Under the pieces are notes generated by a model. The model was not told the origin of the DNA. It searched no databases and saw only the letters and a program-made list of their open reading frames with translations. Shown in pieces: positions 35,643 through 44,721 of a stretch of DNA of 64,000 nt. The position numbers were made by a program, and so were the translations under genes. Each line of letters opens with the position of its first letter. Positions within the stretch are counted from its first letter, which is position 1. The stretch is from positions 1-64,000 of the forward strand of contig LJCX01000005.1 of assembly GCA_001298545.1 (NCBI GenBank). The letters are read 5' to 3'. Source of the DNA: Actinobacteria bacterium OV320 (lineage in GTDB: Bacteria > Actinomycetota > Actinomycetes > Streptomycetales > Streptomycetaceae).

Positions 35643-36923
35643 ATGAACACCAACACGAAGAGCGGCGAAGGCGGTTCGAGGGCGCGCGGGATGCTGCTCG
35701 CCGCCGGACGGGGGCTCGCGCTGGCCGTCGGGTCGCTGCCGCTGAGCATCCTGGGCTTCTGCCTCTCCCTCGTGTCGATGGCGCTGATACCGATCGGGGT
35801 CGGGGCCCTCACCACGCCCTACGTGGTGAAGGGGGTGCGCGCCTACGCCGAGCGGCGTCGGGCGCTCGCCGAGCGGTGGGGCGGGGTGCGCATCCCGTCG
35901 GCGTACCGGCCGGTCCCCGCCACCGCCAACCCGTTCCGGCGCACCTACGCGCTGCTGCGCGACCCGGCGACCTGGCGGGACCTGCTGTGGCTCCTGGTGG
36001 ACATGCCGGCCGGGTACCTGACCGCCCTGCTGCCGGCCGTCCTGGTCTTCTATCCCCTCGAAGGGCTGGCGCTGCCGGCCGGGCTGTGGCGGGTGTACGA
36101 CGAGACGTCCGGTGACGCGTACTGGTACGGCTTCGTGCCGGTCACCGGCCAGGCGTCGGCGTTCGGCGCCGCGGCCCTGGGCGCGGTCCTCCTCGTCGTC
36201 GCCCACCGGTACGCCGTGAGCGCCCTCCGGGTCCACTTCCTCCTCACCAAGGCCATGCTCACCCCGAGCCAGGCCGAACTGGCCGAGAGGGTACGGGTGT
36301 TGACGGAGACCCGGCGGGACGCCGTGGACACCTCGGCCGCCGAACTGCGCCGCATCGAGCGGGATCTGCACGACGGCGCCCAGGCCCGGCTGGTGGCGAT
36401 GGGCATGGACCTCGGCACCGTCGAGATGCTCGTCGACAAGGACCCGGAGAAGGCCAAGGCGCTGCTCGCGCAGGCCCGCCGGTCGTCCGCCGAGGCGCTC
36501 TCCGAGCTGCGCGACCTGGTGCGCGGCATCCACCCGCCGGTACTGGCCGAGCGTGGACTCGGCGACGCCGTAAGGGCGTTGGCGCTGCGGCTGCCGGTCA
36601 CCACCGAGGTGAGCGTCGAGCTCGAGGGCGGCCGGGTGGACGCGCCCGTGGAGTCGGCGGCCTATTTCGCGGTGAGCGAGCTGCTCACCAACGCGGTCAA
36701 GCACTCCGGTGCCGGCCGGATCTGGGTCGACCTCCATCACGGTGAAGGCCGGCTGCGGATCTCGGTCACCGACGACGGCGCGGGCGGCGCGGCGATCGGG
36801 GCCGGCTCGGGCCTCGCCGGTGTCGAGCGGCGACTGGGTACATTCGACGGCGTCCTGGCCGTCAGCTCTCCTGCCGGCGGTCCCACCATGGTGACCATGG
36901 AGATCCCTTGCGTGTTGTCCTAG
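35643..36923 (+). CDS. Two-component sensor histidine kinase (NarL-partner type)
   Basis: 426 residues. A membrane sensor part (Streptomyces 'sensor' domain) with helices around residues 22-60 and 125-190, then a HisKA_3 dimerisation domain with phospho-acceptor H243 (ERDLHDGAQARL), and an HATPase domain with the N box (SELLTNAVKHSG) and GSGLAGVERRL. The following response regulator overlaps the end of this gene by 16 nt, so the two form one operon. Confidence 0.92.
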   Translation: MNTNTKSGEGGSRARGMLLAAGRGLALAVGSLPLSILGFCLSLVSMALIPIGVGALTTPYVVKGVRAYAERRRALAERWGGVRIPSAYRPVPATANPFRRTYALLRDPATWRDLLWLLVDMPAGYLTALLPAVLVFYPLEGLALPAGLWRVYDETSGDAYWYGFVPVTGQASAFGAAALGAVLLVVAHRYAVSALRVHFLLTKAMLTPSQAELAERVRVLTETRRDAVDTSAAELRRIERDLHDGAQARLVAMGMDLGTVEMLVDKDPEKAKALLAQARRSSAEALSELRDLVRGIHPPVLAERGLGDAVRALALRLPVTTEVSVELEGGRVDAPVESAAYFAVSELLTNAVKHSGAGRIWVDLHHGEGRLRISVTDDGAGGAAIGAGSGLAGVERRLGTFDGVLAVSSPAGGPTMVTMEIPCVLS

Positions 36924-37564
36924 CCGAGGACCTCTTCCTGCTGCGGGACGGTCTCGTCCGGCTGCTGGAGGCCTACGACTTCGAGATCGCCGCCGCTGTC
37001 GAGACCGGTCCCGAACTGGAGCGGGCGCTCGCCGAACTGGAGCCGGACGTCGCCGTGGTCGACGTCCGGCTCCCGCCCACGCACACGGACGAGGGCCTCC
37101 AGTGCGCGCTCCGGGCCCGCCGCAGGAGGCCCGGACTGCCGGTGCTCGTCCTCTCCCAGCACGTCGAGCAGCTGTACGCGCGCGAGCTGCTCGCCGACGG
37201 CACCGGCGGGATCGGCTATCTGCTGAAGGACCGGGTGTTCGACGCGGAGCAGTTCGTGGACGCCGTGCGGCGGGTCGCGGCCGGTGGTACGGCGATGGAC
37301 CCGCAGGTGATCCAGCAGCTGCTGTCCCGGCGCTCGGGTGACGGACAGGGGCCGGTGGACCGGCTCACGCCGCGCGAGCGGGAGGTGATGGAGCTGATGG
37401 CGCAGGGCCGGTCGAACGCGGCGATCGCGGGCAAACTGGTCGTCACCGAGCGGGCGGTCGCCAAGCACACCGCGAACATTTTCGTGAAGCTGGGTTTGGA
37501 GGTCTCGGACGACGACAACCGCAGGGTGCTGGCGGTGCTGGCCTATCTGGACCGGGATCGCTGA
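36908..37564 (+). CDS. NarL/FixJ-family response regulator
   Basis: 218 residues: receiver domain with phospho-acceptor D52 (VVDVRLPP), the acidic pair ED at the N-terminus and K in LLKDR, and a LuxR-type helix-turn-helix (LTPREREVMELMAQGRSNAA). The start is a TTG at 36908 giving the normal RVVLAED beginning; no in-frame ATG or GTG fits. It overlaps the kinase gene. Targets unknown. Confidence 0.92.
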   Translation: MRVVLAEDLFLLRDGLVRLLEAYDFEIAAAVETGPELERALAELEPDVAVVDVRLPPTHTDEGLQCALRARRRRPGLPVLVLSQHVEQLYARELLADGTGGIGYLLKDRVFDAEQFVDAVRRVAAGGTAMDPQVIQQLLSRRSGDGQGPVDRLTPREREVMELMAQGRSNAAIAGKLVVTERAVAKHTANIFVKLGLEVSDDDNRRVLAVLAYLDRDR

Positions 37565-37673
37565 CCTCACCAACTGCTGCGTTGTGTGAGGGTGTTGGGG
37601 TTGTTTTGTCGTACGGGGCTCTCATCAATTTCTGAGCGGGCTGAACACCTCCGGGGCCACGTGCGTAAAGGAG

Positions 37674-37719
37674 GGGGCAGCTTCAGCTTCACTCCTGTCG
37701 GGCGCCTCGATGCTGCCCC
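37674..37719 (+). promoter_or_regulatory. Leader hairpin before DUF1996 gene
   Basis: GGGGCAGC (37674-37681) pairs with GCTGCCCC (37712-37719), ending 22 nt before the start codon and just before AGAGGAG. It may stabilise the leader; the 30-nt loop makes a terminator unlikely. Confidence 0.4.
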
Positions 37720-37741
37720 GCAAGGAAGTCAGAGGAGTTCC

Positions 37742-39319
37742 ATGGGACGCAACATACGTAAACGCCGTTCGTCGATGGCCACGAAGGCCGTGGCAGCATC
37801 GGCGGCCCTAGCGCTCGGCGGGGGCGGGCTGATCTGGGCGAACTTCTACGCTTCGGCGCACGAGTCGAACTCGGGCCAGAACGCGACCAAGGCCGCCACG
37901 GCGGCCGCGCAGGTCGCCACCATCTCCTGCCCGGATGTGGGGCAGAAGCTGACCAACGTGCCCAAGGGTGCGAAGCAGGGCGTCGCGACCGAGCTGGCCA
38001 ACCTCGACAAGCAGATCACCGAGGCCTACACCCGGCTCGCCTCCACGCGTCAGGCCCAGACGAACGACGCCAGCTTCGTGCAGAACGCGATCACCGGCCC
38101 CCTCAAGGAGAAGCGCGCCGCCACGATCGACCGGATCCGCATCAACATCCAGCGGTCCGGTGGCCAGTTCAACAGCTCGCTGAGCCAGTTGGCGGCCTGC
38201 ACCACGCAGGCGGCGAACACCAACGCCGGCCAGGCGGGCAACGGCCAGCAGAACAACGGCGGCCAGCAGCAGAACGGCGGCCAGAACAACCAGAACAATG
38301 GCGGCCAGCAGCAGAACGGCGGCCAGCAGAACGGCGGCCAGCAGAACAACGGCAACGCCGGCCAGGCGCAGAACGGCCAGGGCGGCAACGGCCCGGTCGC
38401 CGCGGACTTCGTGGACATCACGAAGGTCCAGGCCAACGCGCAGCTGGGCGTGGGCGCGAACGGTATCGCCGCCAACGGCAACAGCGGTTCCCGGGGCACC
38501 TTCACCTCGAACTGCGGCACCAACGGCAACGACAACCACAACACGGACAACGTGATCGTCGCCCCCGGTGTCACCAACGGCGCGCACCACCTGCACGACT
38601 ACGTCGGTAACCAGAACAACGACGCCTTCGCGAGCGACCAGGAACTGGCCGGAGCCGGCACCAGCTGCCAGAACCAGGGCGACAAGTCCTCGTACTTCTG
38701 GCCGGTGCTGCGTGTCCAGGACGGCTCGCAGGACTTCGACCAGAACAACGACGGCGGTGGCAAGGAAGGCAACGTCGGCAAGATCCTGCAGCCCGCCCAG
38801 GCGCAGATCAAGTTCGTCGGCAACAAGAAGGGCAAGGTCGTCGCGATGCCGACGGCCCTGCGCATCATCACCGGTGACGCGAAGGCCTTCGTCAACGGCA
38901 ACGCCAACGCGAACGTGAACTGGAGCTGCACCGGCTTCGAGAACAAGGTGCAGCTGGAGAGCCAGTACCCGATCTGCCCGCAGGGCAGCCAGGTGGTGCG
39001 GACGACCAACTTCCAGAGCTGCTGGGACGGTCAGAACATCGACAGCGCCAACCACCGCACGCACGTGGCCTTCGTCCAGGCCGACGGCACCTGCGCCAAC
39101 GGCTTCAAGGCGATCCCCCAGCTCCAGGTCCGGCTGGTCTACAACGTCCCGGCCCCGAAGCTCCAGAACGGGACGGTCGTGCAGCCGTACGCGGTGGACA
39201 GCTTCCCGGAGAACCTGCACAAGCCGATCACCGACCACAACGACTTCATCAACTTCTTCTCGACGAACGTGATGAACAAGATGGTCAACTGCATCAACAC
39301 CGGCAAGAAGTGCAAGTGA
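37742..39319 (+). CDS. Secreted DUF1996 protein with Gln/Asn/Gly-rich linker
   Basis: 525 residues: basic N-terminus and hydrophobic segment ([20 protein letters not shown]) as signal or anchor, a helical module with two Cys ([10 protein letters not shown] to LAACTTQ), a GQQNN-type low-complexity linker, and a C-terminal DUF1996 domain ([39 protein letters not shown]). DUF1996 proteins are secreted in actinobacteria and fungi, with no settled activity; the conserved His residues (HHLHD) hint at metal binding. A strong ribosome site (AGAGGAG) precedes the ATG. Confidence 0.85.
   Translation: MGRNIRKRRSSMATKAVAASAALALGGGGLIWANFYASAHESNSGQNATKAATAAAQVATISCPDVGQKLTNVPKGAKQGVATELANLDKQITEAYTRLASTRQAQTNDASFVQNAITGPLKEKRAATIDRIRINIQRSGGQFNSSLSQLAACTTQAANTNAGQAGNGQQNNGGQQQNGGQNNQNNGGQQQNGGQQNGGQQNNGNAGQAQNGQGGNGPVAADFVDITKVQANAQLGVGANGIAANGNSGSRGTFTSNCGTNGNDNHNTDNVIVAPGVTNGAHHLHDYVGNQNNDAFASDQELAGAGTSCQNQGDKSSYFWPVLRVQDGSQDFDQNNDGGGKEGNVGKILQPAQAQIKFVGNKKGKVVAMPTALRIITGDAKAFVNGNANANVNWSCTGFENKVQLESQYPICPQGSQVVRTTNFQSCWDGQNIDSANHRTHVAFVQADGTCANGFKAIPQLQVRLVYNVPAPKLQNGTVVQPYAVDSFPENLHKPITDHNDFINFFSTNVMNKMVNCINTGKKCK
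38227..38385 (+). repeat. GGCCAGCAG-type coding repeats
   Basis: Degenerate repeats of GGCCAGCAGAACAACGGC and GGCCAGCAGCAGAACGGC encode a Gly/Gln/Asn linker within the DUF1996 protein. Such runs can vary in length between strains. Confidence 0.85.
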
Positions 39320-39378
39320 CCCGCTGAGCGGGCCACCCGGTAGAGCCTGCCGGTAGAACCGAACGGCAGAGCCGACCG

Positions 39379-39417
39379 AGAAGGCCGGCGGTGAGGATTC
39401 CTCACCGCCGGCCTTCT
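39379..39417 (+). terminator. Terminator after DUF1996 gene
   Basis: A perfect 17-bp stem (39379-39395 with 39401-39417) with loop GATTC, between convergent genes. Confidence 0.88.
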
Positions 39418-39468
39418 GGTGTGCGCCGGGTGCGCGGGTCGCGCCGCGGGCGCGGGCGCGGGGTCCGG

Positions 39469-39909
39469 TCAGTGACCGGAGTGCGAGGCGCCTTCGGAGG
39501 GCTCGCCCGACACGTGCGCCGAGTGGTCCGTGCCCTCCTCGATGTCACCGCCGAGGGTCTTGCGCAGCGCCGTCACGGTGCTGGTCTCCTCACCCACGGC
39601 GATCCACTTGCGGCCGACCAGGTAGTGACCGCCGTAGTCCTTGGCCCCGTTGATCCACTCGCGCTGACCGCGGTCGGTGGCGAAGGTCAGCAGGATGAAC
39701 TTGCCGTCGTCGTTCTTGCAGAGGGCCTGCCGGAGTTCGTCGGCGTCGGTCTGCATGTCGGGCGTGCACTTCACCTCTGCGGCCAGGTGCTCCAGGCTGC
39801 CGGTCGCCGTCACCGGGACGGTCTCCTCGGCCCCGTCGGAACCGCAGCCCGTCAGCACCAGCGCCGCCGCGGCGGCGGCCACCGCGAGCATCGGTCGGGT
39901 CATCTTCAT
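39469..39909 (-). CDS. Secreted lipoprotein, hypothetical
   Basis: 146 residues. A signal peptide ends with the lipobox L-T-G-C (LVLTGCGSDG), so it should be lipid-anchored outside the membrane. The mature part has two Cys (VKCTPDMQTDADELRQALC) and a His-rich tail (HSAHVSGEPSEGASHSGH) that could bind metal. The ATG at 39909 is chosen because GGAGG lies 4 nt upstream. Confidence 0.75.
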   Translation of the reverse strand: MKMTRPMLAVAAAAAALVLTGCGSDGAEETVPVTATGSLEHLAAEVKCTPDMQTDADELRQALCKNDDGKFILLTFATDRGQREWINGAKDYGGHYLVGRKWIAVGEETSTVTALRKTLGGDIEEGTDHSAHVSGEPSEGASHSGH

Positions 39910-40009
39910 CCGTTCCTCCCTGCAAGAGCCTCGCACTGGATACGGCTCTCACGCGCGGTGCGCTCAAAATACCCCTGCCCGGTGGGGACACCCGTGCGAG
40001 AGTGTGCCG

Positions 40010-40513
40010 GTGAACCAAGACTGGGAAGATCGCGTGACCGCCGCCTGGGCCGGCTTCGACGAGTATCCGGAAGAGCGCGCGGCCGAGTTCCGGGCCGTGA
40101 TCGACAAGCTGGTCGCCGAACTCCCCGAGGGCAGTCCACTGGGCCCGTTCGAGCAGGCCTGCGCCTGGGACTCGACCGGCCACTCGGACCGGGCCGCGCC
40201 GCTGTACCGGGACGCGCTCGCGCGCGGGCTGAGCGAGGTGAGCGGCTACAAGGGCCGGCGAGCCAAGATCCAACTCTCCAGCTCCCTGCGCAACATCGGG
40301 CAGGCGGACGAGGGCGTCAAGCTGCTGACCGCCGAACTGGACGCCCCGTCCGACGAGTTGGACGACGCCGTACGCGCCTGTCTGGCCCTGTGTCTGTCGA
40401 GCCTCGGCCGCGACCGCGAGGGCCTGTCCCTGGTGCTCGGCGCCCTGGCCCCCCATCTGCCGCGCTACCAGCGGTCGATGGCCAACTACGCGAAGGCGCT
40501 GCGGGAGGACTGA
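40010..40513 (+). CDS. Tetratricopeptide-repeat protein
   Basis: 167 residues with the pattern of a TPR_5-type protein: FEQACAWDSTGHSDRAAPLYRDAL, RRAKIQLSSSLRNIGQADEG and AVRACLALCLSSLGRDREG. The GTG at 40010 has no clear ribosome site and may be leaderless. The function is unknown. Confidence 0.75.
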   Translation: MNQDWEDRVTAAWAGFDEYPEERAAEFRAVIDKLVAELPEGSPLGPFEQACAWDSTGHSDRAAPLYRDALARGLSEVSGYKGRRAKIQLSSSLRNIGQADEGVKLLTAELDAPSDELDDAVRACLALCLSSLGRDREGLSLVLGALAPHLPRYQRSMANYAKALRED

Positions 40514-40557
40514 CCCGCCCGGGGTGACCATCCTCCGCTTCGCTCGTTCTGCTGGAC

Positions 40558-42501
40558 GTGCAGTCACAGGATGTCGCCCCGCGCCCCGCACCCGGATCCT
40601 CCGCCGACCGGACCGTCGACGTCGAGCAGGCCGAGGCCGCGCTCGTCGAGCACTACCCGCGGCTCGTCCGGCTCGCCTATCTGGTGCTGCCCCCCGGCCT
40701 CGGCCGCGGTCGGCGCGTCCTGACCGCCCACGCCCTCGCCCAGCGCGCCCTGCCCCGCGGCAGCGCCTCGACCCCCGTCATCCCGGCCCAGAACGGGGGC
40801 GCGGGGGACGGCCGTGACGGCGACCCCGGGTACGCCTACATCCGCCTCCAGGTGGTGCGTTCGGCGCTGGAGGCGGGGCTGCCGCTGCGGCGGCGGGCCC
40901 GGCGCGGGCGCGCGCAGCTCCCGCCGCTGCTCCCCCAGGTGTGGGGCCTGCGGCTCTTCCCCCGCTCCGGCGGCGCCGACGAGCTCGCCCTGGACCAGCG
41001 CCTGGCCACCCTGTCGGGCCCGGCCCGGGCCGCCTATGTGCTGCGCGGTCTGGAGCGGCTCCCCGACGGCGACGTCCGCGAGGTGCTGACCGGGTCCGGC
41101 GTCCCGGGCGCCGAGGTGTCGGCGGCCCTGCGCGAGGCCGGCCAGGTCCCCGCCGACGGGTACACCCTGCTCGACTCCCCCGAGTTCGACGCCTGCTCGC
41201 TCCAGGTCCGGCCCACCGATCTGATGCGCCGCCGTCGGCACACCAGGGCCGCGCTGGCCGCCGCGGCCGCGCTCGCCGTGTGCGGCGCCCTGGTCGCGCT
41301 GCCCGGCGGCGGCTGGGGACCCGACGGCGCCGCCGCCCCGCCGTACGCGCAGAACCCGGCCGCCGAGGCCGCACTCGACCCCGGGCGGCTGGTGAAGGTG
41401 TCCCCCGCCGCCTGGAAGACCTCCGCGCGCACGGACTTCTCGGTCTGGCCCGCGCGCGGGCCCCTCACCCGCGACAGCGCGCTGCTGCGCCGCGCCCTCG
41501 CCGTCTGGGCCCGACCCGGGAAGGCCGTGCACGTCTCCGCCACCCCGGAGACCCCGTTGGGCGGCCCCGCCGGACCGCCCCAGCTCCTCTACGCGGGCGA
41601 GGTCGACACCGCGCACGTGGTGATCCTGTACGACGGTCTGCGCATCGCCCGCTACGCCGAGCCGAAGGACGGCACCGCCGGGGCGGCCCTCGACTTCGCG
41701 CGGGTCGACGGCGCGACCGGCCCCGAGGCGGGCGCGCTGGTGCTGGGCCGAGCGGACGGCAACGTGCGCTATCTGACGGCGCCCTGGGTGACGAAGGCCG
41801 GCGAGCGGGACCTGTCGAAGCCGGGCGCCGGGGTGATGGACCTGACGCTGACCGACGGGATCACCTCGCCGCTGTCCAGCCCGGCCACCCACACCGGCAC
41901 GTGCACGACCTGGAACGTGCTCCAGCTGACGGACGCCTCCGGCACCCATCTGCTCAGCGATCTCGGCGAGCTCGTCCCCGCCCGTCTCACCGCGGGGCGC
42001 CCGGCCGCGCCCAAGGAGGCGAGCGGCGCGGCGGCGCTGCGGACCTGGGCGCCGTTCGCCTGCTCACTGGCCGACGCCCGCGGACAGGGCGTACGGACGG
42101 TCAACGCCTGGGGCTACACCCGGCAGCAGCTGCCCGAGGCGAACGGAGCGGCGACCTGGGTGTGCACCCGGGCCGAGACCTGGCGGGGCGACGGAAGCAG
42201 GGTGCTGGCCCAGTTCCACACGCCGGGCGGGCTGTTCGGAGCGGCCGTGGCGAAGGCCGGGGACGTACCGGCGTGCGGGCCGCGCGATCCGCATGTGCTG
42301 GCCGGGGTGCTGTGGAAGTCGAAGGGCGGTGACTGGTACCTCCTCGCCGCCGGCGACAAGGCGACGGCGTCCGTCCGGGCGACCGGCGGGGTGACCGGGT
42401 CCGGTCAGGGGAACCTGCTGGCGGTGCCGACGAAGCAGGGCGCGCAGGCCGGCCTGGAGGGCAGGCTGAAGGACGGGCGGTCGATCAGCGGACTGCGCTG
42501 A
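40558..42501 (+). CDS. Membrane protein with sigma-factor-like N-terminus and large extracytoplasmic domain
   Basis: 647 residues. Residues about 30-60 (EHYPRLVRLAYLVLP) look like ECF sigma region 2, and about 144-196 (LATLSGPARAAYVLRGLERL, then VREVLTG...EVSAALREAG) like region 4. The acidic and recognition positions are degraded. A basic stretch (RRRRHTR) leads into one transmembrane helix near 229-250, followed by about 390 residues outside with Cys in GTCTTW, PFACSL, WVCTR and PACGPR. The GTG start is weakly supported. No family name can be given. Confidence 0.6.
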   Translation: MQSQDVAPRPAPGSSADRTVDVEQAEAALVEHYPRLVRLAYLVLPPGLGRGRRVLTAHALAQRALPRGSASTPVIPAQNGGAGDGRDGDPGYAYIRLQVVRSALEAGLPLRRRARRGRAQLPPLLPQVWGLRLFPRSGGADELALDQRLATLSGPARAAYVLRGLERLPDGDVREVLTGSGVPGAEVSAALREAGQVPADGYTLLDSPEFDACSLQVRPTDLMRRRRHTRAALAAAAALAVCGALVALPGGGWGPDGAAAPPYAQNPAAEAALDPGRLVKVSPAAWKTSARTDFSVWPARGPLTRDSALLRRALAVWARPGKAVHVSATPETPLGGPAGPPQLLYAGEVDTAHVVILYDGLRIARYAEPKDGTAGAALDFARVDGATGPEAGALVLGRADGNVRYLTAPWVTKAGERDLSKPGAGVMDLTLTDGITSPLSSPATHTGTCTTWNVLQLTDASGTHLLSDLGELVPARLTAGRPAAPKEASGAAALRTWAPFACSLADARGQGVRTVNAWGYTRQQLPEANGAATWVCTRAETWRGDGSRVLAQFHTPGGLFGAAVAKAGDVPACGPRDPHVLAGVLWKSKGGDWYLLAAGDKATASVRATGGVTGSGQGNLLAVPTKQGAQAGLEGRLKDGRSISGLR

Positions 42502-42606
42502 CCGGTCCACGCGCACATCGGCTTGGACGACCCGGGTGAGCAAGTAGTGCGGGCGAGTTGTCGCACAGGGGTTCACCCCCGCCCTACCCGTCAGTACATT
42601 GACATC

Positions 42607-43500
42607 ATGTCTAACAAGCCCGAGGGGCGGCCGGACGAGCGTGTCACGCTCAAGGCACGCAAGGTGTCCTTCTCCTGGGAGGGCACCCCGCTGCACTGGG
42701 TGCCGGGGGACCCGTTCGCCACGCACACCATCAACGTGCTGCATCTGCTGCTGCCGGCCGGCGAGCGCTGGTTCGTGCACGTCTACCGGCAGGTGCTCCC
42801 GTACATCCGGGACGAGCGGCTGCGCGAGGACGTCATCGGGTTCATCGGGCAGGAGGCGATGCACTCCCAGGCCCACGACGAGGTGCTGCCTCATCTGCGG
42901 GAGCAGGGGCTCGACCCGACGCCGTACACCGCGCAGGTCGACTGGTTCTTCGAGAAGCTCCTCGGTGACCGGACCCTGCCGCCGGGCCGGGCCCGGCGCT
43001 GGTGGCTGATGGAGCGGGTGGCGCTGATCGCGGCCATCGAGCACTACACCGCGTTCCTCGGCGACTGGGTGCTGAACGCCGAGGAGCTCGACCGGCGGGG
43101 CGCCGACCCGACCATGCTGGACCTGCTGCGCTGGCACGGGGCCGAGGAGGTCGAGCACCGGTCCGTCGCCTTCGACCTCTTCACCCACCTCGACGGCGGC
43201 TACCGGCGACGGGTGCGGACCTGGGCGACGGCCTTCGCGGCGCTGGTGTTCCTGTGGCAGCGCGGAACCCGCTTCTTCATGGAGAACGACCCGACCCTGA
43301 CCGACGGCCGTGCCTCCTTCAAGGACTTCTACGTCCGCGGCAGACGGGGCACGCTGCCCGCGACCGGCGATCTGCTGAGGTCGGTCCCGCGCTATCTGAG
43401 CCGCGCGTACCACCCCTCGCGGGAGGGCTCCACCGAGCAGGCGGTCGCCTATCTCGCCTCCTCCCCCGCCGCGCTCGCCGCGGAAGAGGGGGCGTCGTGA
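42607..43500 (+). CDS. Ferritin-like protein of the 'metal-dependent hydrolase' family (PF10118-type), likely diiron
   Basis: 297 residues. The family is annotated as predicted metal-dependent hydrolase, but the sequence shows a carboxylate diiron set: E53 (GERWFV), E83-x-x-H86 (QEAMH), E145 (AAIEHYTAF) and E181-x-x-H184 (EEVEH). The spacing is that of four-helix-bundle oxygenases and desaturases. Hydrophobic residues flank the fourth helix. The ATG at 42607 is chosen by similarity start; a GTCAGTACATTGAC sequence (42590-42603) lies just before it. Its stop overlaps the next start (GTGA), tying it to an iron-sulfur reductase. Confidence 0.85.
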   Translation: MSNKPEGRPDERVTLKARKVSFSWEGTPLHWVPGDPFATHTINVLHLLLPAGERWFVHVYRQVLPYIRDERLREDVIGFIGQEAMHSQAHDEVLPHLREQGLDPTPYTAQVDWFFEKLLGDRTLPPGRARRWWLMERVALIAAIEHYTAFLGDWVLNAEELDRRGADPTMLDLLRWHGAEEVEHRSVAFDLFTHLDGGYRRRVRTWATAFAALVFLWQRGTRFFMENDPTLTDGRASFKDFYVRGRRGTLPATGDLLRSVPRYLSRAYHPSREGSTEQAVAYLASSPAALAAEEGAS

Positions 43501-44534
43501 CGCCGAAGCCACTGACCGCCGTGGCCGTCGCGGGCGCGGCACTGCTCGTCCGGCGGGCGCTGCGCCGCCGGATCCGGGTCTCGCCGCTGTGGCCGATGCC
43601 CGCGCTGGCCGAACCGGTCTCCGGCCGGCCCCGGTCGCGGGCACTGCGGCTGCTGGTCACCGCGCGGCACGAGATCGCCGAGGGTGTCGTCCGACTACGG
43701 CTCGAGGGGCGCGACTTGCCGCGCTGGGAGCCGGGGGCGCATCTCGACCTGGTACTGCCTTCGGGCCTGGTACGGCAGTACTCGCTGTGCGGGGACCCGC
43801 GGGACACCTCCTCCTACACCGTCGCCACGCGGCTCGTCACGGACGGACGGGGCGGCTCGCGCGAGGTGCACGAGCAGGTGCGGGAGGGGATGGAGGTCGA
43901 GGTGCGGGGGCCCCGCAACCGTTTCCCGCTCGTCGAGGCACCCTCGTACGTCTTCGTCGCCGGGGGCATCGGCATCACGCCGATCCTGCCCATGCTGCGG
44001 GCCCTCCCCGAAGGCGCCGAGTGGCGGCTGCTCTACGCCGGCCGGACCCGGGCCTCGATGCCGTTCCTGGAGGAGGTCGAGAAGCTCGGCGGGGAGAACC
44101 GCGGCCGGGTGACGGTGGTGGAAGGACGGCCCGGTCTCGACGCGCTCCTCATGAACCTGCCCGAGGGTGCGGCCGTCTACTGCTGCGGCCCGGAGGGCCT
44201 GATGGCGGCGGTGCAGGAGCGGGTGCCGCACGTCCGGGTCGAGCGGTTCGCGGCGCGTACCGTCCGGGACGGCGACCCCTTCGAGGTCGAACTCAGGCGC
44301 ACCGGGCGGGTGGTGACCGTCGCGGCCGACTCGACCGTGCTGGCCGCCGTCCGCGCCGAGCTGCCGAACACCCTCTACTCGTGCGAGCAGGGCTTCTGCG
44401 GGACCTGCCAACAGCGGGTGCTGGCGGGCGAGGTGGAACACCGGGACGAACTGCTCACCGACGCGGAGCGCGACGACTCGATGCTGATCTGTGTCTCCCG
44501 GGCGCGCAGCGAGCGCCTGGTGCTCGACATGTGA
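43497..44534 (+). CDS. Ferredoxin-NAD(P) reductase-like oxidoreductase with C-terminal [2Fe-2S] domain (PDR/VanB type)
   Basis: 345 residues. A short hydrophobic N-terminus (LTAVAVAGAALLVRRAL) may anchor it. Next comes an FAD/FMN-binding barrel with R93-Q-Y-S96, a NAD(P) domain with GGIGITP and YCCGPEGLM, and a plant-type ferredoxin domain whose cluster ligands are C296, C301, C304 and C332. Electrons from NAD(P)H would go through flavin and [2Fe-2S] to a partner. The 4-nt overlap with the ferritin-like gene makes that protein the prime candidate. Confidence 0.93.
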   Translation: MTPKPLTAVAVAGAALLVRRALRRRIRVSPLWPMPALAEPVSGRPRSRALRLLVTARHEIAEGVVRLRLEGRDLPRWEPGAHLDLVLPSGLVRQYSLCGDPRDTSSYTVATRLVTDGRGGSREVHEQVREGMEVEVRGPRNRFPLVEAPSYVFVAGGIGITPILPMLRALPEGAEWRLLYAGRTRASMPFLEEVEKLGGENRGRVTVVEGRPGLDALLMNLPEGAAVYCCGPEGLMAAVQERVPHVRVERFAARTVRDGDPFEVELRRTGRVVTVAADSTVLAAVRAELPNTLYSCEQGFCGTCQQRVLAGEVEHRDELLTDAERDDSMLICVSRARSERLVLDM

Positions 44535-44700
44535 CCCGGCACGCGGCCCCGCGCTCCGCTCGCCCGCACGGAGCGACGGATGGCGCGAAGGAAGGGGCGA
44601 AGGACGGGGCGAAGAATGACTGACATGTGACCGGACAAGCAGTCGGTTAAGTGACGGATGGGGTGAACGTCTGTACCGGTCCGGTCCATTCTGGGCCGGA

Positions 44701-44710
44701 ACCGATCGGT
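44701..44710. promoter_or_regulatory. Palindrome just before the tetR start
   Basis: ACCGATCGGT, a perfect 10-bp palindrome 11 nt before the ATG of the TetR gene. It is a likely part of an autoregulatory operator; related ACCGGTCCGGT words lie about 25 nt upstream. Confidence 0.5.
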
Positions 44711-44721
44711 AAGGTGTGCGC

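Noticed and set aside
42590..42603. GTCAGTACATTGAC as a TetR operator
   Set aside because: Only the outer 4 bp are symmetric and it may be just a -10 region; not enough to list as a site.
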